From Candidatus Pacebacteria bacterium CG10_big_fil_rev_8_21_14_0_10_56_10 (GTDB lineage Bacteria; Patescibacteriota; Microgenomatia; UBA1400; PJMF01): 32,767 nucleotides of DNA. Both the position numbers and the translations under genes were made by a program. The DNA lies in the NCBI GenBank assembly GCA_002772645.1, contig PFDK01000007.1, positions 2,150 to 34,916 on the forward strand, written 5' to 3'. Shown in pieces: positions 1-11,163 of this stretch. Every line of letters starts with the position of its first letter. Within the stretch, counting starts at the first letter, position 1. The notes beneath the pieces were generated by a model. It was given only the letters and a program-made list of their open reading frames with translations, was not told where the DNA came from and searched no databases.

Positions 1-94
1 GCTCTGGGTCGTCTAGCAGCCGCTGATTTTCGGCTAGCTGAGCGTCGATCGCCTCAAGTTGAGAGTGGTAGGGATTGCTGGTGACGTCGTTCAT
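1..94 (-). CDS. prfA: Probable peptide chain release factor 1, N-terminal fragment (truncated by window edge)
   Basis: Minus-strand reading MNDVTSNPYHSQLEAIDAQLAENQRLLDDPE resembles the RF1 N-terminus; directly downstream of rpmE, a common rpmE-prfA arrangement. Confidence 0.5.
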   Translation of the reverse strand, partial: MNDVTSNPYHSQLEAIDAQLAENQRLLDDPE

Positions 95-177
95 GAGAGC
101 GTTCGTTGTTGGTGGCGCTAGGCAAAACCTGCTCGCAGTGGGTTCATAGTAGCATGTCCCAGTACCACTGGGCGGAG

Positions 178-597
178 CTACTTGGCTGGGGAGGGGCCTG
201 TCGATGGACTGGCAGCTGAACCGGCGGACGGACCGGTAGCGGAACTTGCGGATTTACCCGCAGATTTTTTCTTGAGCTGATGGCGTTGTTCGCGCAGTAA
301 CTGCTGGTATGATTTGTGCTCCTGCGCGCCGGACTGTCCACCGCGGCCGGTTTTTTTGGCCCGCTTACTCTGGCCGCCAGCTTGCTGACTGACTTTAGCT
401 CGTTCCACCTTCTGCATAAACCTGTCGACCCGCCCTTGGGTGTCGACGAACTTCATCTCACCGGTGAAGAAGGGATGGCACTGGCTGCAGATCTCAACTT
501 GAATTGACTGGCGTGTCGAACCAGTGGTGAAGGTGTGGCCGCAAGCGCAGGTGACTACCGTGTCGTGATGCCACTGGGGGTGGAGACCTTTTTTCAT
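178..597 (-). CDS. rpmE: 50S ribosomal protein L31 with long basic/low-complexity C-terminal extension
   Basis: [60 protein letters not shown] is a clear L31 core with CxC..CxxC cysteines. Confidence 0.93.
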   Translation of the reverse strand: MKKGLHPQWHHDTVVTCACGHTFTTGSTRQSIQVEICSQCHPFFTGEMKFVDTQGRVDRFMQKVERAKVSQQAGGQSKRAKKTGRGGQSGAQEHKSYQQLLREQRHQLKKKSAGKSASSATGPSAGSAASPSTGPSPAK

Positions 598-626
598 GCC
601 GATACTTCTGCTTTCCAGAGGTAGCC

Positions 627-659
627 ATTATACCATCTCGGTTAGGCCGCTGGTATAAT
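627..659. promoter_or_regulatory. Divergent extended -10 promoter pair (TGGTATAAT on each strand)
   Basis: Plus strand TGGTATAAT at 651-659, 8 nt before ATG 668; minus strand TGGTATAAT at 627-635, upstream of rpmE. Confidence 0.65.
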
Positions 660-667
660 CCCCGCCG

Positions 668-1435
668 ATGGACCAAGAAAGACGACCACCTCTGACTCCT
701 TGTGAGTACGTTGGGCTAGTCACTGACAACCGAGCCAACGTCCGGCTGGCGCTACCGGTTGGGGTCGACGGTTCACTAGGCGTCAATGTTGCCGTGCTCC
801 TCAAGATGATGAGCTTGGGAGGAATCTTGTCTTTGGATGTTGGTTGGGATGATGATCGCTCTCGGAATCAGCAGGTTCAGATCGTCAGTGTCAACGCCGA
901 CGGCAGTAGCGTGGCGAGCAGTGCCTCCAGTCAAGAAAAGCAGTACGATGCCGATTCTTCGCCTGAGATGCTATTGCTCAAAGAAGCCAGCTGGGCTGAT
1001 GTTCGGGTGGTGCTTAACCGCCAAGCTTTGCAGTCAGACATCGCGGGGCGTGGGGAACTCAGAAACGCCCAAACTTGGGCAGGTCAGCTAGACTTAGTAA
1101 TCAAGTCTAGCTTATTGGGAGTCAGCAAGAAGTTTTTGTTAACTGAGTACACCAGAGGGCAGTTAGGGGTAATCGCCTTTTTTCACTCATCAGCACTACT
1201 TGAGCTAGTACCAAACTACCCTGGAGAGCCGTTGGGAAACAGGTTGATGCACCTACTAATGATATTGACTTTCGAGAGGTATTTTTTGAGTATTCTTGCT
1301 CTTGTTGGCAAAAAAGATTTCATCAGGACAGATAATTTTGTTCCGCTTTTCGGGTTTGAGGGGGAACGAGTACTCCGACTGTGGCTGATGATGAAACGAA
1401 ACGAGTTGGTGGGCGTGATGACCGACGAATCCTGA
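668..1435 (+). CDS. Hypothetical protein
   Basis: 255 aa ORF with promoter immediately upstream; no family recognised. Confidence 0.7.
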   Translation: MDQERRPPLTPCEYVGLVTDNRANVRLALPVGVDGSLGVNVAVLLKMMSLGGILSLDVGWDDDRSRNQQVQIVSVNADGSSVASSASSQEKQYDADSSPEMLLLKEASWADVRVVLNRQALQSDIAGRGELRNAQTWAGQLDLVIKSSLLGVSKKFLLTEYTRGQLGVIAFFHSSALLELVPNYPGEPLGNRLMHLLMILTFERYFLSILALVGKKDFIRTDNFVPLFGFEGERVLRLWLMMKRNELVGVMTDES

Positions 1436-1540
1436 GCTCCCGTCAGCGCCCCAAACCACTTTCAGCGTTTTTTAAGTCGATGGGGGATGAACTTATGGTA
1501 TGCTGACCATACTTAAGTGTAAAAATGTGTGAAAAAATAG

Positions 1541-1825
1541 AGCGACAAGGAGGTCTGCTGTAGAAAACATCGAGTGAACAAGCGTGTGGCCCCACCGGAC
1601 GTCAGCAGAGCTGGCTTCGGGCAGGGGAGACGAGGAGCAGGGTTTGTCGAGGGCCAAAAGGTGGCTGGGGCAAACAATCGGGCTTGTTGCTGGCCGAAAC
1701 TTAAGGTTTAAGGAAGCGGCAGAGCATCTGCGGAAACCTGCTGGGCGACTTGGCGTCCAGGATGGTGGGGTTAAAACCGGGCGGTAACTTCCGGCACAGA
1801 GCCCGACCTAACCCAAGCGTTTTCT
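1541..1825 (+). ncRNA. Structured leader RNA upstream of glmS, possible divergent glmS ribozyme
   Basis: Non-coding 5' leader with several inverted pairs: CGACAA/UUGUCG 1542/1644, UCUGCUG/CAGCAGA 1554/1603, GCAAACAA/UUGUUGC, AGGUUU/AAACCU, GCAGA/UCUGC, CGGGC/GCCCG. Contains GACGAGGAGCAGGGUUUGUCGAG, like the glmS ribozyme core GACGAGG..GGGUUUAUCGAG, and lies directly 5' of glmS. Confidence 0.45.
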
Positions 1826-1917
1826 AGTTCCCATCTTATTTTTAAGCACCGTGTATCGCCCAGCTCCAGGTTGAGACGGGGTGACTGGTGTGGTGTCATC
1901 TTAATCGAAAGGAACAG

Positions 1918-3792
<1,875 letters not shown>

Positions 3793-3808
3793 CCGGGCCT
3801 GGCATTAG

Positions 3809-4094
3809 ACCCGACTTTCGCTAATTAGTAACCGCTTAATTTGCTATTTGATGACTAGCCCCATAGGGAATAATTTCTTTGAGGGTGTTTTTTTGGCGGA
3901 CATTTTCCGTGTGCCATTAGTGGGCCATTAGTGTGCCATTAGTGTGCCGTTTTGGCCCACGCGCTTAAGTGAGTTTTTTAGATGTGCCAAGAAAATAATG
4001 CCATTGCCAACTGGAAAAACATCTTTAGTGACCACACTTGGCTTGCCCTCAGCCTGGAAAGAAACACAAAAATCAAAAAGCGCGAAAGTCGGGT
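3809..4094. repeat. 13-bp perfect inverted repeat flanking a 286-bp non-coding segment
   Basis: ACCCGACTTTCGC 3809-3821 and GCGAAAGTCGGGT 4082-4094. Confidence 0.75.
3909..3952. repeat. 11-bp tandem repeat (GTGTGCCATTA), about 4 copies
   Basis: gtgtgccatta gtgggccatta gtgtgccatta gtgtgccgttt read directly. Confidence 0.85.
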
Positions 4095-4113
4095 TAGAGG
4101 TTCGACGGTAGAG

Positions 4114-5415
4114 TTAGGATTTAGTTTTTGAGCTTAGCCACTCGGCCACCTCGTCCAACGATAGCGTCTGCTGACGGCCGGTAGCCAGTTCCTTAACTGT
4201 CACCTGCCGCTCGTTAGCTTCGGTTGGGCCGATCATCGCCACCCAGGGGATCCGCTTTTGGTTGGCTACCTTTAGCTGTTTGCTCAATGGGTCCAGTGCT
4301 GGGTAGATCTCGGTAGAGATGCCGGCCTGCCGGAGCCGATTGCCCAGCTCCAGTCCGGCCGCCACCGTGTCTTCAAACAGGGCTACCATCACTTGGGCCG
4401 GGCCGGCCGCCACCGTCAGCAAGCCCCGTTCCGCCGCCGCTTCCAGTGTCCGGTCGAAACCGATCCCGAAACCGACCGCCGGCACACTGGCCCCGGCCAG
4501 TTCTTCGATCAGGTTGTCGTAGCGACCGCCACCGCCCACCGAACCACCACCCACAGCTTTGTCCGGTTGACCGCCCAGCTTGCCCTCAAAAATCATGCCG
4601 GTGTAGTAGTCCAGACCGCGGGCCAGCCGAGGATTAAAGACCAGCGCTTCGGCCGGTACCCCTAACTTGATAGTTTTGTCTACAATTTCAGCTAAATACT
4701 CTGACTGATCGGTATTTTCAAGTACGGAGAAAATTTGCTTTACTGTCGCTGCAGTCAGCCCTTTGGCTACCAGTTCGTCACTCACAGCTTCGGGTTCTTT
4801 CTTGTCCAGTTTGTCGATGCTCTGGATGATCGAAAAGACGTCTGTTTGGCCGGTAGTAAACTCCGAGACGGCGGCCACCAGCAGTCGGCGATCGTTGAGC
4901 TTGATCACCAAGTCGTCAAATCCCAGGTCGGCATAGACGGCGTAGAACACTGCCAGGATCTCGGCATCGGCCAGCGGTGAGCTTGACCCAAAAATGTCAC
5001 AGTCGGCTTGGCGGAACTGGCGGTAGCGGCCTTGCTGGGGCTTCTCGGTCCGAAAAACATCCTGAAGCTGATAACGCCGCCAGTAACGAGGTAGTTGAGA
5101 ACGGTACTGGGCCAGCAGTCGGGCGGTGGGCACGGTCTGGTCGTAGCGCAGACCCACCCGGCGTCCGCCGCGATCCTCGAAAATGTACACTTGCCGGTCG
5201 GCCTCGGCGCCGTACTTGCCCAGCAGCAAGCTGGCGTACTCCAGCGCTGGTGTCTCGACTGGCTCAAAACCAAACCGCTCGAAAGTCTGGCGAATGCTGT
5301 TCTCCAGCCGAGTCCGGGCCCGCATCTGACCAGGCAAAAAATCCTGAAATCCTTTCAGGTTCTGAACAGGTTCTGCTGGTGGAGTGCCAGACGGCACGGC
5401 CGGTTGGTCGATCAT
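4114..5415 (-). CDS. hisS: Histidine--tRNA ligase
   Basis: Class II motifs: GFQDFLPGQ, RYDQTVPTARLLA, YWRRYQLQDVFRTEKPQQGRYRQFRQADCDIFG, ARGLDYYTGMIFE, GGGRYDNLI. ATG at 5415 preferred over GTG at 5421. Confidence 0.96.
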   Translation of the reverse strand: MIDQPAVPSGTPPAEPVQNLKGFQDFLPGQMRARTRLENSIRQTFERFGFEPVETPALEYASLLLGKYGAEADRQVYIFEDRGGRRVGLRYDQTVPTARLLAQYRSQLPRYWRRYQLQDVFRTEKPQQGRYRQFRQADCDIFGSSSPLADAEILAVFYAVYADLGFDDLVIKLNDRRLLVAAVSEFTTGQTDVFSIIQSIDKLDKKEPEAVSDELVAKGLTAATVKQIFSVLENTDQSEYLAEIVDKTIKLGVPAEALVFNPRLARGLDYYTGMIFEGKLGGQPDKAVGGGSVGGGGRYDNLIEELAGASVPAVGFGIGFDRTLEAAAERGLLTVAAGPAQVMVALFEDTVAAGLELGNRLRQAGISTEIYPALDPLSKQLKVANQKRIPWVAMIGPTEANERQVTVKELATGRQQTLSLDEVAEWLSSKTKS

Positions 5416-5451
5416 ACTCACCCTTTAGATTGGTCGATCATACTCACCCTT
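5404..5451. repeat. Direct duplication (22-bp identical unit, 26-bp period) spanning the hisS RBS and start codon
   Basis: ttggtcgatcatactcaccctt at 5404-5425 and 5430-5451. Confidence 0.9.
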
Positions 5452-5515
5452 GGCGCCATCTTACACCACAGCTGCCTCAAGTTACTTTCAATCACTATTA
5501 TACCCCTCTATACCC

Positions 5516-6769
5516 CTATACCTCGGTGAGCTCCTGGGGCCCATTTTCGGTCAACGCCACCGTATTTTCGTGACGGATACCAAACTTTCCCTCGAGGTAA
5601 ATTCCTGGCTCGATGGTTACTACCATGCCGAGCTCAAGCTGTAGGTTTGGTTGACCGCCCAGCGACGGCGGCTCGTGGACCTCCAGGCCTAAGCCATGGC
5701 CAGTGGTGTGGATAAAAGCGTCCCCAAAACCGGCAGCGGCTATCGCATCCCTGGCGGCCGCGTCAACCTCCTTGCCCCGGGGCAGTGGCGGTTTGAGCGC
5801 CGACACCGCCGCTTGGTAAGCGCGGTCGACGGCCTGGCGCGCCCGTTGATATTGTTGAGGCTGCCGATGGTGATCGCCGAACCACCAACTGCGTGTCATG
5901 TCGGCTTTGTAACCTTGCAGGGACATGCCGCAGTCTATCAGCACCGGCGTGTTTGGTTCCAGCAGAGTAGTGTCGGGCTGGTGGTGGGGCAAGGCACCGT
6001 GACTGCCGAAAGCCACGATAGTGGGAAAAGCTGGCCCGGTAGCGTCATCACCGCCCAGGTTTTCCAGCAGCCGGTCGAGCTGCCTTTTAACCTCGATCTC
6101 AGTCTGGCCGGCCCTCAGCTGTCGACTGACGGTGTGCAGTGCCTGGGAAGTAAGGCGAGCGGCCCGTCGCATCACCTCAAGTTCCGTCCGGTCTTTGATC
6201 AGCCGCCAGCGGCTAACAAAGTCGTCGGGTTGGGCGGTCAACTGGACGGTTTGCCCGGTGTTACCGAGCTGATCGGCCAGGCGCCTCACCACTCGCTCTA
6301 TCGCCCGCAGTTCAGCTACTTTTAAGGTGGCTTGGTCAATCAGGATGGTTACCTCGTTGGGCCGGTCATCACTCCCGCCATCACTCTTGCCATCACTCCC
6401 GCCATCGCTTTTCGGCGCAGTCGTGTCAGCACCCCGCTCGGTAGGCAGCAGCTCAGCCACCAACGCACTTAAGTGGCGCTCAATATCGGTCGGCCGGCAA
6501 CCGCTCTGGGCCTCGAGCTCTCTTAACCGGGGTGGGGGACTAAACTGGGTAGACCATAGTTGGGCGCGGTTGGCAGATACCGCCAGTACGGCTTCGCGCT
6601 CCTCGGGCACCAAAAAAGTGAAACCGCTCAAGTAACGGATGTCGGCCGGCCGGGTAATCAAGACCAGTTGATCGGCCGCCAGTGACTGTTGAAGGCGCCT
6701 CAAGCAGAGACGGAAAAAATCACCACCACTAACACCACCACCGGCGGCACTACGGGCGAGACTGGTCAT
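5516..6769 (-). CDS. M24 family metallopeptidase (Xaa-Pro aminopeptidase-like)
   Basis: LITRPADIRYLSGF, PTIVAFGSHGALPHHQPDTTLLEPNTPVLIDCGMSLQGYKADMTRSWWFG, HTTGHGLGLEVHEPPSLG, GMVVTIEPGIYLEGKFGIRHEN. Confidence 0.93.
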   Translation of the reverse strand: MTSLARSAAGGGVSGGDFFRLCLRRLQQSLAADQLVLITRPADIRYLSGFTFLVPEEREAVLAVSANRAQLWSTQFSPPPRLRELEAQSGCRPTDIERHLSALVAELLPTERGADTTAPKSDGGSDGKSDGGSDDRPNEVTILIDQATLKVAELRAIERVVRRLADQLGNTGQTVQLTAQPDDFVSRWRLIKDRTELEVMRRAARLTSQALHTVSRQLRAGQTEIEVKRQLDRLLENLGGDDATGPAFPTIVAFGSHGALPHHQPDTTLLEPNTPVLIDCGMSLQGYKADMTRSWWFGDHHRQPQQYQRARQAVDRAYQAAVSALKPPLPRGKEVDAAARDAIAAAGFGDAFIHTTGHGLGLEVHEPPSLGGQPNLQLELGMVVTIEPGIYLEGKFGIRHENTVALTENGPQELTEV

Positions 6770-8000
6770 CGAGCGTCGTTAGCAGTCGTACCACCAGCGC
6801 AGTTTTGCCGCTGGCCGTCTCCAGCCCGGCTACCAGTACTTGCAAGTCTGGCGACATGTCGTCATTGCGCAGTTGGTCACCAACTAAATCTTGGTAGGCG
6901 GTTTGACGGTTCAGCTCGAACGTGAGCTCTTCGCCGGTATCACGCCGGACAATGTTCAGCTCAGCGCTACTGACATCAACTACGCTGCCCATCGCTACCA
7001 CTATCGGCCGTGGCCGTAAACTATCTTCGAAAATCACTACCTTCAGCGGCTGAAACGTTTCCTCCTCACTTACCCCCAGCACCGTGGCCCAGTTGCCCAC
7101 CTCGATGTCGTCTACCTCCACACCACGACCATTTTCTTCCAACACCACCTTTTCGGTTAGCGGAATGATTGACAGGCCCTTGGGCGTTTCCAGGGTGATA
7201 GTCTCCTGACTGATCCGTTCCACTTCACCGATAAAACCACGGCGCTGTTGGCCGATCTGCGACAAAACTCCCTTGATCTGATCTTTCTTTTCATCGACGA
7301 TCCGTTCGATCCGCTCTTTGAGCTTTCTGGTAGCGTTGGGATCAAACTGCTGACGGCCACTAGGACTGACCTCTGGACTGACCTCCGGACTGGCGTCGCC
7401 ACTCTGGGCGTACGCCGGTTTGGCCAGTCTGCCGACCAGCGCTCTCCACTCGTCAGCGAACCTGGCAGCGAACCTGCCACTAACACCGAGATCAAAGCCG
7501 GCTGAACCGGACTGGTCTTGGCCGGCCGAGCCATCATCGCTGCCGTTCTGCTGGTCTGGCACGGGCACGAACTCCTCGGTAGTGAGCACCACCACCCGTT
7601 CTTGTTTGCTAACTCGACCATCCTCATCGACAGCGTGAACGGTGATGACGTTGCCGCCATTGCTCAGCTCGGTGGTGATCGAAAAACTGCCGGAGTCATC
7701 GGCCGTGGTCACCGTCGGTTTCTCGCCGATAAAGATGACCACCAGTGAGCCGGCAGTAGTGGTACCGGCAATGGTGACTTGCTGATTGTCGGTCACCGAC
7801 TCGTCTTCGGGACTGGCCAGGGTCAGCGTTCCCAGCGACTCGAGCTGAGCATCGCTTGCCGCCGGCGGGCTCTGCAGGGTGTCGTCTTGAGCTACCCGGC
7901 CGATTGTCTCGACGGTACTGCGAGCTTGGTAAAACCCGTAGGTGATAATCAGGCCCAGAATCAAGCCGATGCTGACTGCCACCACCACTTCTTTTCGCAT
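6750..8000 (-). CDS. Membrane-anchored protein with Ig-like domain, function unknown
   Basis: N-terminal TM (VVVAVSIGLILGLIITYGFY) and bacterial-Ig-like segment ASPEDESVTDNQQVTIAGTTTAGSLVVIFIGEKPTVTTADDSGSFSITTELSNGGNVITVHAVDEDG. Confidence 0.8.
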   Translation of the reverse strand: MRKEVVVAVSIGLILGLIITYGFYQARSTVETIGRVAQDDTLQSPPAASDAQLESLGTLTLASPEDESVTDNQQVTIAGTTTAGSLVVIFIGEKPTVTTADDSGSFSITTELSNGGNVITVHAVDEDGRVSKQERVVVLTTEEFVPVPDQQNGSDDGSAGQDQSGSAGFDLGVSGRFAARFADEWRALVGRLAKPAYAQSGDASPEVSPEVSPSGRQQFDPNATRKLKERIERIVDEKKDQIKGVLSQIGQQRRGFIGEVERISQETITLETPKGLSIIPLTEKVVLEENGRGVEVDDIEVGNWATVLGVSEEETFQPLKVVIFEDSLRPRPIVVAMGSVVDVSSAELNIVRRDTGEELTFELNRQTAYQDLVGDQLRNDDMSPDLQVLVAGLETASGKTALVVRLLTTLDDQSRP

Positions 8001-8155
8001 GAGAGGCCATTATAAGCTATTCTTAGCCTAGGCCAAGTCAACCCCACCAGCTAATTTTTAGGTGGGCCGCCGGTTGGGACTGGACGAGCCGGCTATTCTG
8101 CGGTATTACAGACTTGCCCGGAAAGTAACGGCAATCATAAAGTAACGGTAAACAT

Positions 8156-8821
8156 ATGGAACTTAGCTATCACGGTCACGCCGCTTTTAAGCTCAAAGGC
8201 AGTGCCGGCACTGTTGTCACTGACCCTTTTAACCAGCACGTTGGGTTGGAACTGCCCAGCTTGAGCGCCGACGTTATCACCGTCTCTCACCACCACGACG
8301 ATCACGACAACGTCTCTGCCGTTAGCGGCACCAGCCGCCGCGACCGGCCGTTCATCATCGACCAAGCAGGGGAGTACGAAGTGGCTGGCATCTCGGTATT
8401 CGGCGTGCCCAGCTTTCACGACGACAGCCAGGGGTCTGAGCGCGGCCCTAACATCATTTTTACGGTACTGATCGACGGTGTTAAGGTCTGCCACTTAGGG
8501 GACCTGGGCCATCAGCTGGACAAAACCACCCGCGACGACATCGGCCAAGTTGACATCCTGCTTTGTCCGGTCGGCGGTACCTACACCATTGGCCCGGAGG
8601 AGGCCATCAGTGTCATCGCCGCCCTGGAGCCGAGCATCGTCGTGCCAATGCATTTTAGGACCGACCGCCACGACCAAAACATGTTTGGCCAGCTCAAGAC
8701 GCTGACCGAGTTTGTCCACAAGTTCGGCACTGACGAGCCAGAGCACCTGCCCAAACTGCGGGCTGAAGCTGATCGGCTCCCGGAAGAAACACAACTTGTT
8801 GTGCTCTCGCACCCCGGTTAG
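8156..8821 (+). CDS. MBL-fold metal-dependent hydrolase (UlaG-like)
   Basis: MELSYHGHAAFKLKG...VVTDPF...VITVSHHHDDHDN...FHDDSQG...HLGDLG. Confidence 0.9.
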   Translation: MELSYHGHAAFKLKGSAGTVVTDPFNQHVGLELPSLSADVITVSHHHDDHDNVSAVSGTSRRDRPFIIDQAGEYEVAGISVFGVPSFHDDSQGSERGPNIIFTVLIDGVKVCHLGDLGHQLDKTTRDDIGQVDILLCPVGGTYTIGPEEAISVIAALEPSIVVPMHFRTDRHDQNMFGQLKTLTEFVHKFGTDEPEHLPKLRAEADRLPEETQLVVLSHPG

Positions 8822-8822
8822 T

Positions 8823-10130
8823 ATGCCACCACGAGTGCCGCCCCATGATTTGGAAGCCGAGCAGGCTGTCCTAGGGTCGATCCTGATCGATCAGGAGGCG
8901 ATGGTCCAGGTGGCCGAACTGCTGACAGCCGAGAGTTTTTATCAACCCGCTCATCGGCTTACTTACGCGGCTATGCTGGAACTGTTCGACAAGCGCCAGC
9001 CCATCGACGCCGTTACCCTGACCAACGTGCTCAAGAAAAAACGTCAGCTGACCGGTGCCGGTGGGGCCGCCGCCATCACCAAGCTGAGCACCAACGTCTC
9101 GACCGCCGCCAACGTGGTCAACTATGCCCAGTTAGTAGCGGAGACGGCGTTGAGGCGCAGTATCATCACCACTGCCGGCCGGTTGGGCGAGCTGGCGTTT
9201 GACGAGGCCAAGGATGCCAAAGACATCCTTGATCAGACTGAGCAGAGCATTTTTTCGCTGTCCCAGGCCCAGGACGCCACCGCTTTCGTGCCGATCAGGG
9301 AGACGCTGGCCGAGAGTTTCGAGCGGCTCGACGAGCTCCAGAAAAGCGACGGAGAACTGCGCGGTCTGGCTACCGGCTTTGCCGACCTGGACCGGTTGCT
9401 GGCCGGTCTCCAGCGGTCCAACTTGGTGATCTTGGCCGCTCGGCCGGGTATGGGTAAAACGGCGCTGGCGCTCAACATCTCTCAGCACATCGCCGTCACG
9501 CTCAAGAAACGGGTCGGTTTTTTCTCGCTGGAAATGAGCAAGGAAGAGTTGGTTGACCGACTGCTGGTGGCCCAAGCCGACATCGACGCCTGGCGCCTCA
9601 AGACCGGCCGACTGGACCAGCAGGACTTCCTGAAACTTTCGGACGGGATGGGCGTGCTGGCCGACGCGCCGTTGTTCATCGACGACACACCCGGCCTGTC
9701 AATTTTTGAGATGCGCACCAAAGCCCGCCGGCTGGCGGCAGACCAGGGCATCGACGCGCTGGTCGTTGATTACCTCCAGTTATCGCACGGCCGGACTAGG
9801 GACAACCGCGTTCAAGAAGTGGCCGAAGTTTCCCAGGGGCTGAAAAACATCGCTCGGGAGTTGCGTATCCCGGTGCTGACCGTCTCCCAGCTCTCCAGGG
9901 CGGTCGAGAGCCGAGGCGAAAAAATTCCACAGCTTTCCGACCTGCGCGAGTCTGGTTCGATTGAACAGGATGCCGACGTAGTCATGTTTTTGTACCGCCA
10001 GGACGACGACCAGCCCGGCTCGATGAACCTCAAGATCGCCAAACACCGCAACGGCCCAATCGGCCAGGTTGACCTCTTTTTCCGAGGTGAGCGGATGAGG
10101 TTTTACGGGATGGAGACTAAGCGGACTTGA
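8823..10130 (+). CDS. dnaB: Replicative DNA helicase
   Basis: PHDLEAEQAVLGSILID..., Walker A ARPGMGKTALALN, VDYLQL, SQLSRAVESR, DLRESGSIEQDADVVMFLYR. Start set at ATG 8823. Confidence 0.96.
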   Translation: MPPRVPPHDLEAEQAVLGSILIDQEAMVQVAELLTAESFYQPAHRLTYAAMLELFDKRQPIDAVTLTNVLKKKRQLTGAGGAAAITKLSTNVSTAANVVNYAQLVAETALRRSIITTAGRLGELAFDEAKDAKDILDQTEQSIFSLSQAQDATAFVPIRETLAESFERLDELQKSDGELRGLATGFADLDRLLAGLQRSNLVILAARPGMGKTALALNISQHIAVTLKKRVGFFSLEMSKEELVDRLLVAQADIDAWRLKTGRLDQQDFLKLSDGMGVLADAPLFIDDTPGLSIFEMRTKARRLAADQGIDALVVDYLQLSHGRTRDNRVQEVAEVSQGLKNIARELRIPVLTVSQLSRAVESRGEKIPQLSDLRESGSIEQDADVVMFLYRQDDDQPGSMNLKIAKHRNGPIGQVDLFFRGERMRFYGMETKRT

Positions 10131-10184
10131 GGGCGAGGTAAGAGTTGCTGTCCCTGGTGAGCGGTCTTTACCAGCCGGTCGTCG

Positions 10185-10421
10185 CTAACCCAAGAAGCCA
10201 AACAGCAAGTAGACTAGCACGCTGGCCAGAGAGAGGAACACTAAACTGTAGCCAACGTTGGTTTTGATCAGAGTGCCGCCCTTGCCGTTGACTTGGGTCC
10301 GGTCGGTGCTGATCAAGATCACCAAGCTAATGATCAGCCAAGCAGCTCCGCGCCACAGCACCGCCCAGATACTGTCGACCACCAGCAAAGCCTCCAATAC
10401 CGCTCGCAGAAGAGCCACCAT
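10185..10421 (-). CDS. Small two-TM membrane protein, hypothetical
   Basis: 78 aa with two hydrophobic helices. Confidence 0.5.
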   Translation of the reverse strand: MVALLRAVLEALLVVDSIWAVLWRGAAWLIISLVILISTDRTQVNGKGGTLIKTNVGYSLVFLSLASVLVYLLFGFLG

Positions 10422-10489
10422 ATAGTCTCACTATTACTGACTCGATAGTAAAAATCAAGTCTGATTGGTAGAATTAATGCTCGCCGATC

Positions 10490-10574
10490 GCCACGGTGGC
10501 GGAACTGGTAGACGCGCAAGTCTCAAAAACTTGTGAGCATCACGCTCGTGTCGGTTCGATCCCGACCCGTGGCA
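10490..10574 (+). tRNA. tRNA-Leu (anticodon CAA), no encoded CCA
   Basis: Acceptor GCCACGG/CCGTGGC, anticodon arm CAAGT-CTCAAAA-ACTTG, long variable arm, T-arm GTCGGTTCGATCCCGAC. Confidence 0.95.
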
Positions 10575-10592
10575 CGCGACAGGCAAAAAAAC

Positions 10593-11075
10593 CTACTTGA
10601 GCAAGAACACCGCCGCCAGCACCACTACTTGCGGGCCCAGGCCCAGCGCAATGCTCGAGGTGGAGTGATGGAAGAACTGGTGGAGGTCGTTGAGCGGCTT
10701 GAGCAAGGCCGGCTCCCAGTTTAGGAAGTTGCGCGGCGACTCCAGCAGATCAGGCATTAAGCTAACTGCCAGTCCGGCCCAGGCCGGCCAGTTGATCGCG
10801 GCTTGGCCATGCTGCCAAAACAGGTACACTAGTCCGACCGTCACTACCAGCTCAAATGCTTCCAGGATCAAGGCCGTTGATTTTTTACGCCGGCCGGTAG
10901 ACAGGCCGGTGCCCACGTCCCAGTGCGGGATCCAGTCTTCTAAGTAGTGCGACGCGAAGATCAGCGGCACGTACAAACCAGGGTGGGGGAGCTTAGTGGC
11001 GATAAAGGCCCCAGTCACCCCATGCGCGATCGACAGCATGGGTGGTATTGTAACGCGGCAGCGGTTCAACGGCAA
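10593..11075 (-). CDS. Hypothetical membrane protein
   Basis: 160 aa, several hydrophobic helices, His-rich motifs (SHYLEDWIPHWD, HQFFHHS); true start may be the internal MLSIAHG. Confidence 0.7.
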   Translation of the reverse strand: MPLNRCRVTIPPMLSIAHGVTGAFIATKLPHPGLYVPLIFASHYLEDWIPHWDVGTGLSTGRRKKSTALILEAFELVVTVGLVYLFWQHGQAAINWPAWAGLAVSLMPDLLESPRNFLNWEPALLKPLNDLHQFFHHSTSSIALGLGPQVVVLAAVFLLK

Positions 11076-11163
11076 AGGGACCGATCCCTGGAACCATTTG
11101 AAGTCTTCACAGACCTGATTAATTATAGGAAAATGCGGTTAGCGTTTCTTAAAGTCGCAACTC

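Noticed and set aside
1541-1825. RNase P RNA or tmRNA as identity of the glmS leader (CACAGAGCCCGACC looks slightly like RNase P CR-V)
   Set aside because: Lacks GAGGAAAGUCC, GGUAAGAGC and other conserved RNase P blocks; lacks tmRNA TTCGACGG and T-arm
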